This document shows positions 36,650 through 46,793 of a stretch of DNA of 64,000 nucleotides, in pieces. The stretch covers positions 124,001-188,000 of the forward strand of contig NZ_FUWY01000001.1 of NCBI RefSeq assembly GCF_900167375.1, in the 5' to 3' direction. Made by a program: the position numbers and the translations under genes. Numbering within the stretch: the stretch's first letter is position 1; every line of letters starts with the position of its first letter. The DNA comes from Anaerorhabdus furcosa. Its GTDB lineage: Bacteria; Bacillota_I; Bacilli_A; Erysipelotrichales; Erysipelotrichaceae. The notes below the pieces were generated by a model. It was not told the origin of the DNA. It worked only from the letters and a program-made list of their open reading frames with translations, and did no database searches.

Positions 36650-37849
36650 ATGAAAAAATGTATTGTCATTGGTGTTACAGGTGGTATTGCAGCATTCAAA
36701 GCTTGTCAACTTGTAAGTAACCTAAAAAAGAAAGAGTATGAAGTACACGTTATTATGACCAAAAATGCAACTGAATTTGTTGCACCCTTAACATTTGAAT
36801 CGCTAAGTGGTAATCGAGTTAGTGTTGATACATTTGATCGTAACTTCGAATACAATGTTCAACATATTTCACTCGCTAAAAAAGCCGATGTCTTTGTTAT
36901 AGCTCCGGCAACTGCAAATGTTATCGCTAAAATAGTGCATGGCTTAGCAGATGATATGCTAACAACTACCTTCTTGGCAGCATCCTGCAAAAAAATCATT
37001 TGCCCCGCTATGAATACGGGTATGTTAAATAATCCTGTTACTGTTGAGAATATAGATAAGTGCAATCAGCTAGGTTACATGATCGTTGAAGCAACAAGTG
37101 GTCTACTCGCTTGTGGTGATGAAGGAAAAGGAAAGCTTGCTGATGTACAAACCATCGAAGATGCAATTGAATATGCATGCTCTCCCAAACCTCTACTTGG
37201 AAAAAAAGTTCTTGTAACTGCTGGTCCTACGCAAGAAGCAATTGATCCTGTTCGCTTTATTACAAATCATTCTAGCGGAAAAATGGGATACGCTATCGCA
37301 AAGGCAGCACGAAACCTTGGCGCAGATGTCACTTTAATCAGCGGTCAAACTAATTTAGAGCCTTGCCCTATGATAAATACAATTCAAATTAAAAGTGCCA
37401 AAGAAATGTTTGAAGAAGTTAAAAAATACGCTAGCAATCAAGACTGCATTATTAAAACTGCAGCTGTTGCTGATTATACAGTAAAAGAACCTGCTCTTAA
37501 TAAAATAAAGAAACAAGGTGAAACACTCACATTAGAATTAAGTAAAACTGATGATATCCTTGCCTACCTTGGTAAGAATAAACAAGCGAATCAAATATTA
37601 TGTGGATTCGCTATGGAAACAGAAAATCTAATTGAGAATGCTTCAAACAAATGTATCAATAAAAACTGTGACTTGCTTATCGCAAATAGCATTAATGAAA
37701 AAGATTCTGGATTCCAAACAGATACAAACAAAGTTGTTATCATTCGTCCTCAATCCATCACTCACCTTGAATTAATGAGCAAAGAGGAGTTAGCTTACCG
37801 AGTACTCGAAGAATGTTTTAAAGGAGAAGACTATGTTACTCACAATTGA
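36650..37849 (+). CDS. coaBC: Bifunctional phosphopantothenoylcysteine synthetase/decarboxylase
   Basis: Joins 4'-phosphopantothenate to cysteine and decarboxylates the product for CoA. The N-terminal flavoprotein (about 1-180) has VTGGIAAFKACQL, ISLAKKAD (catalytic His), PAMNTGM and GLLACGDEGKG (catalytic Cys). The C-terminal synthetase (about 185-395) has TAGPTQEAIDPVRFITNHSS and KTAAVADY. It starts two bases after the ECF gene. Confidence 0.95.
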   Translation: MKKCIVIGVTGGIAAFKACQLVSNLKKKEYEVHVIMTKNATEFVAPLTFESLSGNRVSVDTFDRNFEYNVQHISLAKKADVFVIAPATANVIAKIVHGLADDMLTTTFLAASCKKIICPAMNTGMLNNPVTVENIDKCNQLGYMIVEATSGLLACGDEGKGKLADVQTIEDAIEYACSPKPLLGKKVLVTAGPTQEAIDPVRFITNHSSGKMGYAIAKAARNLGADVTLISGQTNLEPCPMINTIQIKSAKEMFEEVKKYASNQDCIIKTAAVADYTVKEPALNKIKKQGETLTLELSKTDDILAYLGKNKQANQILCGFAMETENLIENASNKCINKNCDLLIANSINEKDSGFQTDTNKVVIIRPQSITHLELMSKEELAYRVLEECFKGEDYVTHN

Positions 37850-38612
37850 TGTTGGCAATACAAATATAACGATGGGTATTTTTGATGAAGATACCTTAGT
37901 AGGTAATTTTAGACTTACTACAAAAACACCAAGAACTTCTGATGAATATGGTATTTGTTTAAGTACCTTATTAGCTAAATACAATATAGACTCCGAACAA
38001 ATTGAAGATGTAATTATTTCTAGCGTTGTGCCAAAAGTGATGTATTCACTAAATAGTTGCATAATCAAATATTTAAACCGCACACCGATCATTATTGGTC
38101 CTGGTGTCAAAACAGGTATTCAAGTGAATTCAGATAATCCTAGAGAAGTTGGTGCAGATCGCATAGTAAATGTTGCCGCAGCTTATCACACTTATCATCA
38201 ACCTTGTTTAATCATAGATTTTGGAACTGCAACTACATTTGATTATGTATCAGAAAAGGGAGTCTTTGAATATACTGTGATCTCACCAGGTATTGAAATC
38301 TCTGCCCAAGCGCTTTGGAATCAAACCGCAAAACTTCCAGAAATCGAAATAAAAAAACCAAATCAAATCCTATCAAAGAATACCATCAATGGTATGCAAT
38401 CCGGAATTGTATTTGGTTATATTGGTCAAGTTGAATATATTGTTAAACAAATGCTCAAAGAGTTAGGAAGAAAAGATGTAAAAGTTATTGCTACTGGTGG
38501 ACTTGGAAAAATCATCTATTCTGAAACTGATTTAATTGATGATTTCATTCCTGATTTAGCCTTCAGAGGCATGAAAATTATTTACGAAAGAAATAAGAAA
38601 GCTGTAGTTTAG
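37833..38612 (+). CDS. coaX: Type III pantothenate kinase
   Basis: Phosphorylates pantothenate, the first step of CoA synthesis. 259 residues of ASKHA fold: LTIDVGNTNITMGIF (phosphate loop), GADRIVNVAAAYH, IDFGTATTFD and ATGGLGKII. It overlaps coaBC by 17 bases. With the ECF transporter this makes an uptake-to-CoA operon. Confidence 0.95.
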   Translation: MLLTIDVGNTNITMGIFDEDTLVGNFRLTTKTPRTSDEYGICLSTLLAKYNIDSEQIEDVIISSVVPKVMYSLNSCIIKYLNRTPIIIGPGVKTGIQVNSDNPREVGADRIVNVAAAYHTYHQPCLIIDFGTATTFDYVSEKGVFEYTVISPGIEISAQALWNQTAKLPEIEIKKPNQILSKNTINGMQSGIVFGYIGQVEYIVKQMLKELGRKDVKVIATGGLGKIIYSETDLIDDFIPDLAFRGMKIIYERNKKAVV

Positions 38613-38634
38613 TCATCTAGATTACAGCTTTCTT
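38597..38634 (+). terminator. Terminator of the coaX operon
   Basis: A 10-bp perfect stem GAAAGCTGTA/TACAGCTTTC with a 16-base loop that includes the stop codon. Short T-run, so moderate. Confidence 0.5.
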
Positions 38635-38714
38635 CACATAAAATTCAATCAACACTCACTTTATCCTCAAATAAGTCGTTTAATCTAAACTTACTTACTA
38701 TGAGGGAGAGTACT

Positions 38715-40343
38715 ATGAAAAAGACTAGTTTTAAAGCGGTAAAACATTTACCAAAGAAGATAAGAATTCTTATGATCCTTGTATCATTAGTTTGTGCAGG
38801 AATACTCATTACAACTATTTTTAATAAGGTTTCTGCAAAAACTACAAGTCCAAAGAAACAAGATGAAAGTTATGTACGTACGTTAATATTACAAAAAAGT
38901 AATTTAGAAGAAACAGTTAGTGCAACTGGTAACATCGAAAGCCAAGATACAAGTAGTGTGACAAGTAATGTCGAGGCAGCTATACAAGATGTTTTTGTTC
39001 AAGTTGGGGATACTGTTGAAGAAGGAGATGTAATCTGTACATTAGATTCATCCGAACTACAAAAAAAGATTGAAAAAGCAAGAGACTCACAATCAACAAA
39101 TAAAGAAACAAATCAAACTAATTATGATAATGCATTAGCTGCAAAAGATACTGCATGGAATAATTACAATTCACAAAAAACAACTACTGATAACGCATAT
39201 ACTGCATATCAAAAAGCATTGAGCGAATATCAAGTCGTAGAAAATTCAATTACTACACAACAGAATATATTTAATAGCGCTCAAAGTAATCTACAAGATA
39301 AAGGGATTACACTAAATCAAAAAGAAGGCTCATGTCTTGCGAAAGGATATCAATCAGATTGCAGTGATGCAACAAGTTCAACTGAATATACAGAATATAC
39401 AACTGCAAAGAATGATTATGATTTAGCAAACCAAGAATTTGAAACAGCAAAAACAAATTTAGATCAAGCTAAATCAAATTCAAACTATCAAGAATTATAC
39501 AATGCAATGACATCTACTAAATCAGCATATGATAGTGCAAATTCACAACTATCCAAGTTACAAGAAACTTTTAGTAGTGCAGATGCAAAAGTAAGCGAAA
39601 CATATAAAACACTTACATCTACTACAAGCTCTGCTTCTGATTTAAATGATTTATTAGAACAACTTGAAAACTATACACTAAAAGCAAAATCAAGTGGTAA
39701 AGTAACTTCTTTAAATGCCACAATCGGTAGTAAAGCAAGCGGTACAATTGCAACTATACAAAATACCAATTCATTGAAAATGACATTCTCTATCGATGAA
39801 TACGACATTCAAAAAATAGCTGTTGGAATGACTGCACGTATTACAAGTGATGCAGTTGATGAAGAGTTAACGGGTGTTGTAACTCAAATATCACCTGTTG
39901 CAACTGCTGGATCACAGGGTTCATCTAGTGGTTTCCAAGTCGAGGTAGAAATTACTTCTTCAAATAGTACGCTTCTTATTGGTATGAGTGCAAAAGTTGA
40001 AATATTAATTTCTTCTACTGATGATGTCTTCACAGTACCACTTGATGCCATCGAAGAAAAAGAAGATGGAACTTCTATTATTTATGTAAAGAATGAAAAA
40101 GGTGAATTTGTTGAAACTGAAGTTACTGTTGGTAATAAAACAGATTACTATGCAGAAATCTCTGGTGCCAATATCAAAGAAGGCATAGAAGTTCGTGCAA
40201 GTGCAAATGAAGAAGAAGCAACTGTCACTGACAGCAATATGAATTCATTCTCTGAATCTGGTGGTCCTGCAATGAGTGGTAATGTCATTATTACCGAATC
40301 GTCTGGTGGTGCTATGCCTGGCGGACAAGGAGGTCGACCATAA
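38715..40343 (+). CDS. Membrane-fusion-protein-like subunit of an ABC exporter (MacA-like)
   Basis: 542 residues. One membrane anchor (about 15-38) precedes a split biotinyl-lipoyl/barrel-sandwich domain (VSATGNIESQDT to CTLDSSEL, and LKAKSSGKVTSLNATIGS). Between the halves is a long helical hairpin rich in Ser, Thr, Gln, Asn. A beta-barrel and membrane-proximal domain follow, ending in the Gly-rich tail GGAMPGGQGGRP. It works with the ABC ATPase and permease that follow. GAGGGAGAG supports the start at 38715. Confidence 0.9.
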   Translation: MKKTSFKAVKHLPKKIRILMILVSLVCAGILITTIFNKVSAKTTSPKKQDESYVRTLILQKSNLEETVSATGNIESQDTSSVTSNVEAAIQDVFVQVGDTVEEGDVICTLDSSELQKKIEKARDSQSTNKETNQTNYDNALAAKDTAWNNYNSQKTTTDNAYTAYQKALSEYQVVENSITTQQNIFNSAQSNLQDKGITLNQKEGSCLAKGYQSDCSDATSSTEYTEYTTAKNDYDLANQEFETAKTNLDQAKSNSNYQELYNAMTSTKSAYDSANSQLSKLQETFSSADAKVSETYKTLTSTTSSASDLNDLLEQLENYTLKAKSSGKVTSLNATIGSKASGTIATIQNTNSLKMTFSIDEYDIQKIAVGMTARITSDAVDEELTGVVTQISPVATAGSQGSSSGFQVEVEITSSNSTLLIGMSAKVEILISSTDDVFTVPLDAIEEKEDGTSIIYVKNEKGEFVETEVTVGNKTDYYAEISGANIKEGIEVRASANEEEATVTDSNMNSFSESGGPAMSGNVIITESSGGAMPGGQGGRP

Positions 40344-41062
40344 TGAATAAGTATCCAATTATTCAATTAGATCACATTATAAAACGCTACTTTGTTGGAA
40401 AACCAAACGAATTAGAAATTCTTCATGGTTTAAACTTAAAAATTTATCCTGGTGAATTTGTAGCAATTGTAGGTGAATCCGGTAGTGGTAAGTCGACTTT
40501 GATGAATATCATTGGTGCATTGGATCGACCAACTGAAGGTGAGTACATATTAGATGATATTCCGATATCAAAAGTAAAAGACACTGAGATATCTCATATA
40601 CGTTGTAAGAAAATCGGATTTATATTTCAAACATTTAATTTAATTGGAAAATTATCTGCAATTAAAAATGTTCAGTTACCCATGTTATATGCTGGAGTAA
40701 GTAAAAAAGAAAGTTTAAAACGATCAAAGGAATTACTTGAACTTGTGGGTATGAAAGATCGTATGAAGCATCAACCTAATGAGCTCTCAGGAGGTCAAAA
40801 ACAGCGTGTAGCGATTGCAAGAGCAATTAGCAATAATCCAACCCTTCTTCTTGCCGATGAGCCTACAGGAGCTCTAGATTCATCAACATCACGATCAATC
40901 ATGGACTTATTTCATAAACTCCATCAAGAAAAACAAATGTCGATTGTTTTAATAACACACAGTCAAGAACTCGCAAAAGAAACAGAACGCATCATTACAT
41001 TAAAAGATGGACAAATTATTAGTGATTGTAAAGGTGAAGGTTATCATGAACATTTGGGATAA
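40343..41062 (+). CDS. ABC transporter ATP-binding protein (MacB/LolD type)
   Basis: 239 residues: Walker A GESGSGKSTL, Q-loop FIFQTFNL, signature LSGGQKQRVAIARA, Walker B LLLADEPTGALD, and the H-loop histidine in LITHSQE. It overlaps the upstream stop by one base and the permease gene by 17 bases. It powers export through the MacB-like permease. Confidence 0.95.
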   Translation: MNKYPIIQLDHIIKRYFVGKPNELEILHGLNLKIYPGEFVAIVGESGSGKSTLMNIIGALDRPTEGEYILDDIPISKVKDTEISHIRCKKIGFIFQTFNLIGKLSAIKNVQLPMLYAGVSKKESLKRSKELLELVGMKDRMKHQPNELSGGQKQRVAIARAISNNPTLLLADEPTGALDSSTSRSIMDLFHKLHQEKQMSIVLITHSQELAKETERIITLKDGQIISDCKGEGYHEHLG

Positions 41063-42317
41063 CATACTTCTCGCACTTCAAAGTCTAAGAGTAAATAAAA
41101 TGCGTGCGCTCTTAACAATGCTTGGAATTATAATTGGAATTAGTGCTGTTATTGCTATCGTTACATTAGGTAATTCAATGACTACCTCAATTACCGATTC
41201 AATGTCAAGCTTTGGCATTCAAAACGTTAATGTTTCTTTAGTCGAAAAATCATCTACAAATACAAGTGAAGGGATGACTTCTATAAGAATGTTTTCAAAA
41301 CCTTCTTACGATGATGAAGATTTAATTTCAAATCAAATGATTGATGACTACCGAAAAGTATTTTCAAATGAAATTAAAGCAATTTCGATATCTGAAAATT
41401 TATCCCAATCCAAGATTACAAAAAATCAAAACACTGCAACCGTTAATTTAGTAGGTACTAATTCAGACTACCAAATCGCAAATAACATTGAGTTAGTTAC
41501 CGGAAGATTTATTAATCAATCCGATATGGATCTTGAAAAATTGTTATGTGTTATCTCGACTGAATTTGCTGAAGATATTTTCGGTACAAGTGCAAATGCA
41601 ATTGGTCAAACAATTGAATTGACTCTAAATGGTTTTTCTAAAACATTTACCATTGTCGGTGTTTATCAATATGATTCCAATGGACAAGTCATGAGTTCTT
41701 CGTCTATAACCACTGATTGCTACATACCCATTACCACAGCTAAGAAATACACAAATTCTCAAGCAGGATATAGTTCCTTCACTGTTGTAGCAAATAGTGA
41801 AGTGGATAGTTCTTCATTTTTAAAGAACACAACTTCATTCTTTCAAAGTTATTATACTTTAAATGATTCATATACTGTTTCTGCTTCAAACATGGAAAGT
41901 ATGCTTGAATCTATGACCGAAATGTTATCCACCATTACTCTTGCTATTGCCGCCATTGCTGCGATTAGTTTGTTGGTAGGTGGTATCGGTGTTATGAACA
42001 TCATGCTCGTTTCCATCACCGAAAGAACTAGAGAAATAGGAACTAGAAAAGCACTTGGCGCAACCAACAGAAATATACGACTTCAATTTATTGTAGAAGC
42101 CGTGGTGATTTGCTTAATTGGTGGATTGCTTGGTGTAATTCTAGGTATAATAATGGGTTCAATCGGCTCATCACTCATGGGTTACCCTGCAACCACAAGC
42201 ATATCAGCTTGTATAATTTCTGTAGTATTTAGTATGAGTATTGGTGTTTTCTTTGGATATTATCCAGCTAACCGTGCCGCAAAGATGGATCCAATCGAAG
42301 CATTACGTTATGAATAA
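41046..42317 (+). CDS. ABC transporter permease (MacB/FtsX type)
   Basis: 423 residues. An N-terminal membrane segment (KMRALLTMLGIIIGISAVIAI) is followed by a large extracellular MacB-type domain (about 50-295) and three C-terminal membrane segments. The mechanotransmission/coupling region has SITERTREIGTRKALGAT, and the protein ends MDPIEALRYE. AAAGGTGAAGG supports the ATG at 41046. The exported substrate is unknown; peptides or antimicrobials are usual. Confidence 0.93.
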   Translation: MNIWDNILLALQSLRVNKMRALLTMLGIIIGISAVIAIVTLGNSMTTSITDSMSSFGIQNVNVSLVEKSSTNTSEGMTSIRMFSKPSYDDEDLISNQMIDDYRKVFSNEIKAISISENLSQSKITKNQNTATVNLVGTNSDYQIANNIELVTGRFINQSDMDLEKLLCVISTEFAEDIFGTSANAIGQTIELTLNGFSKTFTIVGVYQYDSNGQVMSSSSITTDCYIPITTAKKYTNSQAGYSSFTVVANSEVDSSSFLKNTTSFFQSYYTLNDSYTVSASNMESMLESMTEMLSTITLAIAAIAAISLLVGGIGVMNIMLVSITERTREIGTRKALGATNRNIRLQFIVEAVVICLIGGLLGVILGIIMGSIGSSLMGYPATTSISACIISVVFSMSIGVFFGYYPANRAAKMDPIEALRYE

Positions 42318-42347
42318 AATTTAGACTTTGCATATTTTATGCCTTAC

Positions 42348-42379
42348 AATGGAGGTATCAACTTTGATATCTCCATTTT
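42348..42379 (+). terminator. Terminator of the MacAB-like operon
   Basis: A 12-bp stem AATGGAGGTATC/GATATCTCCATT with one G-U pair and a six-base loop, followed by TTTTC. Confidence 0.65.
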
Positions 42380-42404
42380 CAAACTTTAGAAAAGAGTTAT
42401 TCAT

Positions 42405-43838
42405 ATGGAAAGAAAAATTGTTAAAAATTATATTTATAGTGTCATCTATCAAATGTTAATTGTAATAATGCCTCTTATTGTGACACCTTATACAACTCGT
42501 GTAATTGGTATTAATGCATTAACAATTAATACAAATACCACAAATCTTGTTCAGTGGTTTGTATTATTTGGAATTATGGGAATCAATATTTACGGTAATC
42601 GTGAAATTGCAAGGGTTCGTGATGATTCTACAAAATTATCAAAAACATTTTTTGAAATTTTCGCAATGCAAGTATTTAGTATGCTCATTGCTTCATTAGC
42701 TTTTTTCTTTTACATCTATATCATTGGCGATCAATACCAAACAATTCTTCTTATACAAAGTATTTCACTACTTAGTGTAGCTTTTGATATTACTTGGTTC
42801 TTTTATGGTGTAGAAGATTTCAAAAGTGCATCAATTAGGAATATGATAGTCAAAATCATTGGTGTTGTTCTCATCTTTATGCTAGTAAAAGGTCCTAATG
42901 ATTTATTTATATTTGTATTAATTAACACATGTACTGGAGTTCTTGGCCAAATCATTATGTGGTTACAACTCAAACAATACATTCATTTTGTACCTATTTC
43001 TCTAAAAGGTATTATCCAACATATTAAACCAAATATTGCCTTATTTATTCCTCAAATCGCAATTAGCGTATATTCCATTTTAGATATCACTATGCTTAAA
43101 ATTCTTGGACCTGTCTACGTTGAGACAAACCTTTATGAGCAAACACAAAAATTTGTAAAAATGTTTTTATTCTTTATAACTTCAATTGGAACAGTTATGT
43201 TACCACGTGTATCAAATGTCCACTCTAAAGGTGACAGGGTTGCAGTAAATAACTACCTCAACAAAACATTGCGCCTGGCTTTATACCTTTCAATTCCTAT
43301 GATCTTTGGAATAAGTGCAATGATACAAAATTTCGTGGATTGGTTTCTACCTGAATCTTATCAAATTGTTGGACTACTCATCCAATGCACATCACCTATT
43401 ATTTTATTTATATCCTTAAGTAATGTATTTGGAACTCAATTTCTTGTACCTACAGGAAATACAAAACCCTACACACTTTCTGTTGTAGTGGGAGCTATTG
43501 TTAATTTCTTAATCAACTGGACTCTTATTCCTACCTATGGTGTATTTGGCGCTATTATTGGTTCTGTGGTTGCTGAATTAAGTGTTACACTTGTTCAATA
43601 CTTTTATATTAAGAATAGAATTGATTTTGACTTTAAAGTAAAGGAATTATTTATTGTATGCATCGCTTCACTTATCATGTTTATCCCTACACATTATATT
43701 GGTGTTTTTCTAGGAGCTAATTTCTTTGTTAATCTTTTACAAATATCCGTAGGAATCTTAACATACTTTTTAATTCTATTCTTATTTAGAGCACCACTTC
43801 TTAAAGAACTTCCCCTCAATCTATTTAAACGCAAATAA
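42405..43838 (+). CDS. Polysaccharide flippase (Wzx/RfbX type, MOP superfamily)
   Basis: 477 residues with 12-14 membrane helices. The start YSVIYQMLIVIMPLIVTPYTTRV matches oligosaccharide flippases. It moves lipid-linked repeat units across the membrane. No glycosyltransferases are nearby, so it stands alone and its cargo is unknown. Confidence 0.88.
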   Translation: MERKIVKNYIYSVIYQMLIVIMPLIVTPYTTRVIGINALTINTNTTNLVQWFVLFGIMGINIYGNREIARVRDDSTKLSKTFFEIFAMQVFSMLIASLAFFFYIYIIGDQYQTILLIQSISLLSVAFDITWFFYGVEDFKSASIRNMIVKIIGVVLIFMLVKGPNDLFIFVLINTCTGVLGQIIMWLQLKQYIHFVPISLKGIIQHIKPNIALFIPQIAISVYSILDITMLKILGPVYVETNLYEQTQKFVKMFLFFITSIGTVMLPRVSNVHSKGDRVAVNNYLNKTLRLALYLSIPMIFGISAMIQNFVDWFLPESYQIVGLLIQCTSPIILFISLSNVFGTQFLVPTGNTKPYTLSVVVGAIVNFLINWTLIPTYGVFGAIIGSVVAELSVTLVQYFYIKNRIDFDFKVKELFIVCIASLIMFIPTHYIGVFLGANFFVNLLQISVGILTYFLILFLFRAPLLKELPLNLFKRK

Positions 43839-43864
43839 AAACGGTGATTTTAAATCACCGTTTT
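43838..43864. terminator. Bidirectional terminator between flippase and gadC
   Basis: A perfect 12-bp stem AAAACGGTGATT/AATCACCGTTTT with a three-base loop between convergent genes. Confidence 0.85.
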
Positions 43865-43879
43865 ATTCTTCAGTTATTT

Positions 43880-45352
43880 TTATTCATCACTACCATCACT
43901 TAGGTCTGGCATTTTTTGACCAGCTGGAAGTGGGTTTTTCTTTCTCATAAAGTGATAAATAATGAATGGTATAAACAATACTGCCACAAAACTAACTGAA
44001 AGAATAGTTAAGTAAGTTGTCGATACACCTGGACCAGATAATTGAGATGGAGGTACAAATGAAATACCAAATGCGATAATTGATAAAATTAATCCTGAGA
44101 ATCCAAAGAATAAACGAATACCTTTACTCTTAGAAATTTGGAATGCACGTGGTAGATCATCATGTTTTAATACAAACACAATGTATGCGACAAAGAAAAT
44201 GATATATGCAATGATGTAGATAACTACAGTCAATGAAATTGCTGTGAAGAATGATAAGTTATTGTTACCACCTCCACCAAATGTTAAGATAGCTGTCCAA
44301 ATTGTTACGATTACTCCTTGAAGTAATAAGAACTTTGTTGGTACACCTTCTTTATTTGTTGCTGATAATGATTTTGGTAATAACCCTTGTTTACCAGCTA
44401 CTTGCATTCCCCAAGAAGGTCCTACAACCCAAGCTGATACTTCGGCAATAACACCACCTGCAATTAATAATGCGATGATTCTTACTACCCAATCTAATCC
44501 TTTACCAAAATGTGCTAATAATCCGCTATATCCTTGTAATACACCTGTTGATAGTCCCAATTTATCTGCAGGAACAACTGCACCAATTGAGATACCTCCA
44601 ATTGTATTAAGAATAATTGCTAATATAACTAATCCAAGAATTGCTAATGGATAATCACGTTTAACGTTTGTCATTTCGTTTGCATGAGTTGCTGATGCTT
44701 CAATACCTGCATAAGCAAGGATGAATGAAACGAATACGACTAATGTATTTAATTTAGAAAAATCTGGGATCATAGAACTAAGTTCTAATGACATGCTGCT
44801 CTTTCCACCAGTTGCAAAGTATGCAATTGCTAGAATAAATAAGATTACTGCTGGAATCATAATTCCAATACTAAATCCAATTTTTGAAATTTTGGCTGTT
44901 AACTTTGTACCTTTAAATTGCGAGAAAGTTAAAGCCCAGAATACGATAAGTACACCGAAGAATCTTACCATTGGGTCATTGTTTAATGGTGCCCAATTCA
45001 ATACATAAGATAATGCACTTAGTATGAAATAAATCATTGTTACAAATCCAACTGTGATTTGAAACCATTGGAAGAAAATGTTGGCAAAGCCCCATTTTTC
45101 GCCGAGGACATTACCAGACCAAGAGTATACACCTCCTGTATCCCATCCTTTTACTGTTGCCATTTCAGCTGCACATAGTGCTACTGGCAAGAACCAGAAT
45201 AGACCACCTACAATTAGAAAGAACACCAATGATAATCCAGATGATGCAAATGTTGGATATTCATATACAGTCATTACCATCGTTGCTGTTAAAGCAAAGA
45301 ATCCAAATAATGTTAAATGTTTTTTGGTATTAACTGGGTTTTTGTTAGACAT
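43880..45352 (-). CDS. gadC: Glutamate:GABA antiporter
   Basis: 490 residues with 12 membrane helices, APC superfamily. VKGWDTGGVYSWSGNVLGEKWGF near 65-87 and AGIEASATHANE near 215 are typical of GadC. It exchanges external glutamate for internal GABA, removing a proton per cycle with GadB. The short charged C-terminus (KMPDLSDGSDE) may be the pH-gating plug. It is 28 bases downstream of gadB with AGAGGAG before its start. Confidence 0.93.
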   Translation of the reverse strand: MSNKNPVNTKKHLTLFGFFALTATMVMTVYEYPTFASSGLSLVFFLIVGGLFWFLPVALCAAEMATVKGWDTGGVYSWSGNVLGEKWGFANIFFQWFQITVGFVTMIYFILSALSYVLNWAPLNNDPMVRFFGVLIVFWALTFSQFKGTKLTAKISKIGFSIGIMIPAVILFILAIAYFATGGKSSMSLELSSMIPDFSKLNTLVVFVSFILAYAGIEASATHANEMTNVKRDYPLAILGLVILAIILNTIGGISIGAVVPADKLGLSTGVLQGYSGLLAHFGKGLDWVVRIIALLIAGGVIAEVSAWVVGPSWGMQVAGKQGLLPKSLSATNKEGVPTKFLLLQGVIVTIWTAILTFGGGGNNNLSFFTAISLTVVIYIIAYIIFFVAYIVFVLKHDDLPRAFQISKSKGIRLFFGFSGLILSIIAFGISFVPPSQLSGPGVSTTYLTILSVSFVAVLFIPFIIYHFMRKKNPLPAGQKMPDLSDGSDE

Positions 45353-45380
45353 ATTAAATCTCCTCTCTTAACACTACTAA

Positions 45381-46787
45381 CTAGTGTGTAAATCCTTGTT
45401 TTCCTAACATTGATTTACCTGCAGTATCAGTGTGAGTATTCTTTTCAAGATAATCAATTGCCATTGTTAAATCTTGTATTAATGAGTCACGCATTTCTGC
45501 AGAAAAATCTGCACGGATAACAAATCTTTGAATTACTGTACTTTGTAAATTAGCTGGCAATGTATATGCTGGAACTTGCCATCCCTTCATAGCCAAACGA
45601 TCTGCTAATTCATATAAACTCCATTTATGATTTTCAGGATTCTTTAAGCGATAGCAAATTACTGGAACATTATCACCATCATTGTAAATTTCAAAGATTC
45701 CCATTTTTTCAATTTCTCTTGTAATACTTACTGCCATATCACGAGTATGTTGTTGAACAAGTTTTAAACCATTCATGCCATATCTCATAAAGATATAGTA
45801 TTGTCCAATTATTTGACTTCCTGAACGTGAGAAGTTAATAGCCATTGTTGGTTCTTCACCACCTAAGTAGTTAACATAGAAGATTAAGTTTTTAGGTAAG
45901 AACTCTTGGTCTCTCCATAAAACCCAACCAACACCTGGATATACTAATCCATATTTGTGTCCTGAAGTACTGATTGAACGAACGTTTTTCAAACTGAAAT
46001 CCCATTCAATTTCTGGATGAACAAATGGGGCAAACATTGCACCTGATGCACCATCCACGTGGATACCAATTTTAATTTTTGCTGTTTTATTATATTCCTC
46101 AATTAGCTTATCTAAAGCCTTGATGTCATCAAACTTTCCTGTATAAGTAATTCCTAATATACCAACTACACCGATTGTATAATCATCAACGTAATCTAGA
46201 ACCTTATCAATGTTTAAACTCATGTGTTGTTCATCAAGTGGAACTTCTCTCATTTCGATGTCCCAATAAACACAGAATTTTTCCCAACAAACTTGGAATC
46301 CTGAAGAAATAACTAAATTAGGTTTCTTCGCATTGATATCAATTCCTGCTTTTTCTGCTTCTTCACGCCATTTGAATTTCATTGCAAGTCCACCAAGCAT
46401 ACATGCTTCTGATGATCCTACTGTTGAAGTACCAAGTGTTGTACCATTACTTGGTGCGTGCCAAAGATCTCCTAGAATATTAACACAATAATTTTCTACT
46501 TCAGTCATCTTTGGATATTCTGATTTATCGATAGCATTAATTGCCAAACATTCAGACATTAGCTTATTAGCTTCTGGCTCCATATATGTTTGACAGAATG
46601 TTGCAAGATTTTGTCTTGCATTACCTTCATCAATTAATTCATCACTAATCAATCTGTAAGCAACTTCTGCAGGGATAGATTCTTCATTTAATTTGTTTTT
46701 AGGGAAGTTTGTATCCTCTGTAAATACTGCTAGATTTGGTGTTAGACTCTTAGAGTCTTTTTTTAGGTCTTTTTTAAAATGTAACAT
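45381..46787 (-). CDS. gadB: Glutamate decarboxylase
   Basis: PLP enzyme of 468 residues that converts glutamate to GABA and CO2, consuming a proton. The family signatures are GSSEACMLGG near 127, HVDGASGAMFAPF near 245, the PLP lysine in TSGHKYGLVYPGVGW near 275-289 and the C-terminal region ending LGKQGFTH, which carries the closing histidine typical of GadB. Its ribosome site GGAG lies inside the end of a small upstream reading frame (46794-47036). Confidence 0.96.
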   Translation of the reverse strand: MLHFKKDLKKDSKSLTPNLAVFTEDTNFPKNKLNEESIPAEVAYRLISDELIDEGNARQNLATFCQTYMEPEANKLMSECLAINAIDKSEYPKMTEVENYCVNILGDLWHAPSNGTTLGTSTVGSSEACMLGGLAMKFKWREEAEKAGIDINAKKPNLVISSGFQVCWEKFCVYWDIEMREVPLDEQHMSLNIDKVLDYVDDYTIGVVGILGITYTGKFDDIKALDKLIEEYNKTAKIKIGIHVDGASGAMFAPFVHPEIEWDFSLKNVRSISTSGHKYGLVYPGVGWVLWRDQEFLPKNLIFYVNYLGGEEPTMAINFSRSGSQIIGQYYIFMRYGMNGLKLVQQHTRDMAVSITREIEKMGIFEIYNDGDNVPVICYRLKNPENHKWSLYELADRLAMKGWQVPAYTLPANLQSTVIQRFVIRADFSAEMRDSLIQDLTMAIDYLEKNTHTDTAGKSMLGKQGFTH

Positions 46788-46793
46788 GTTTTT

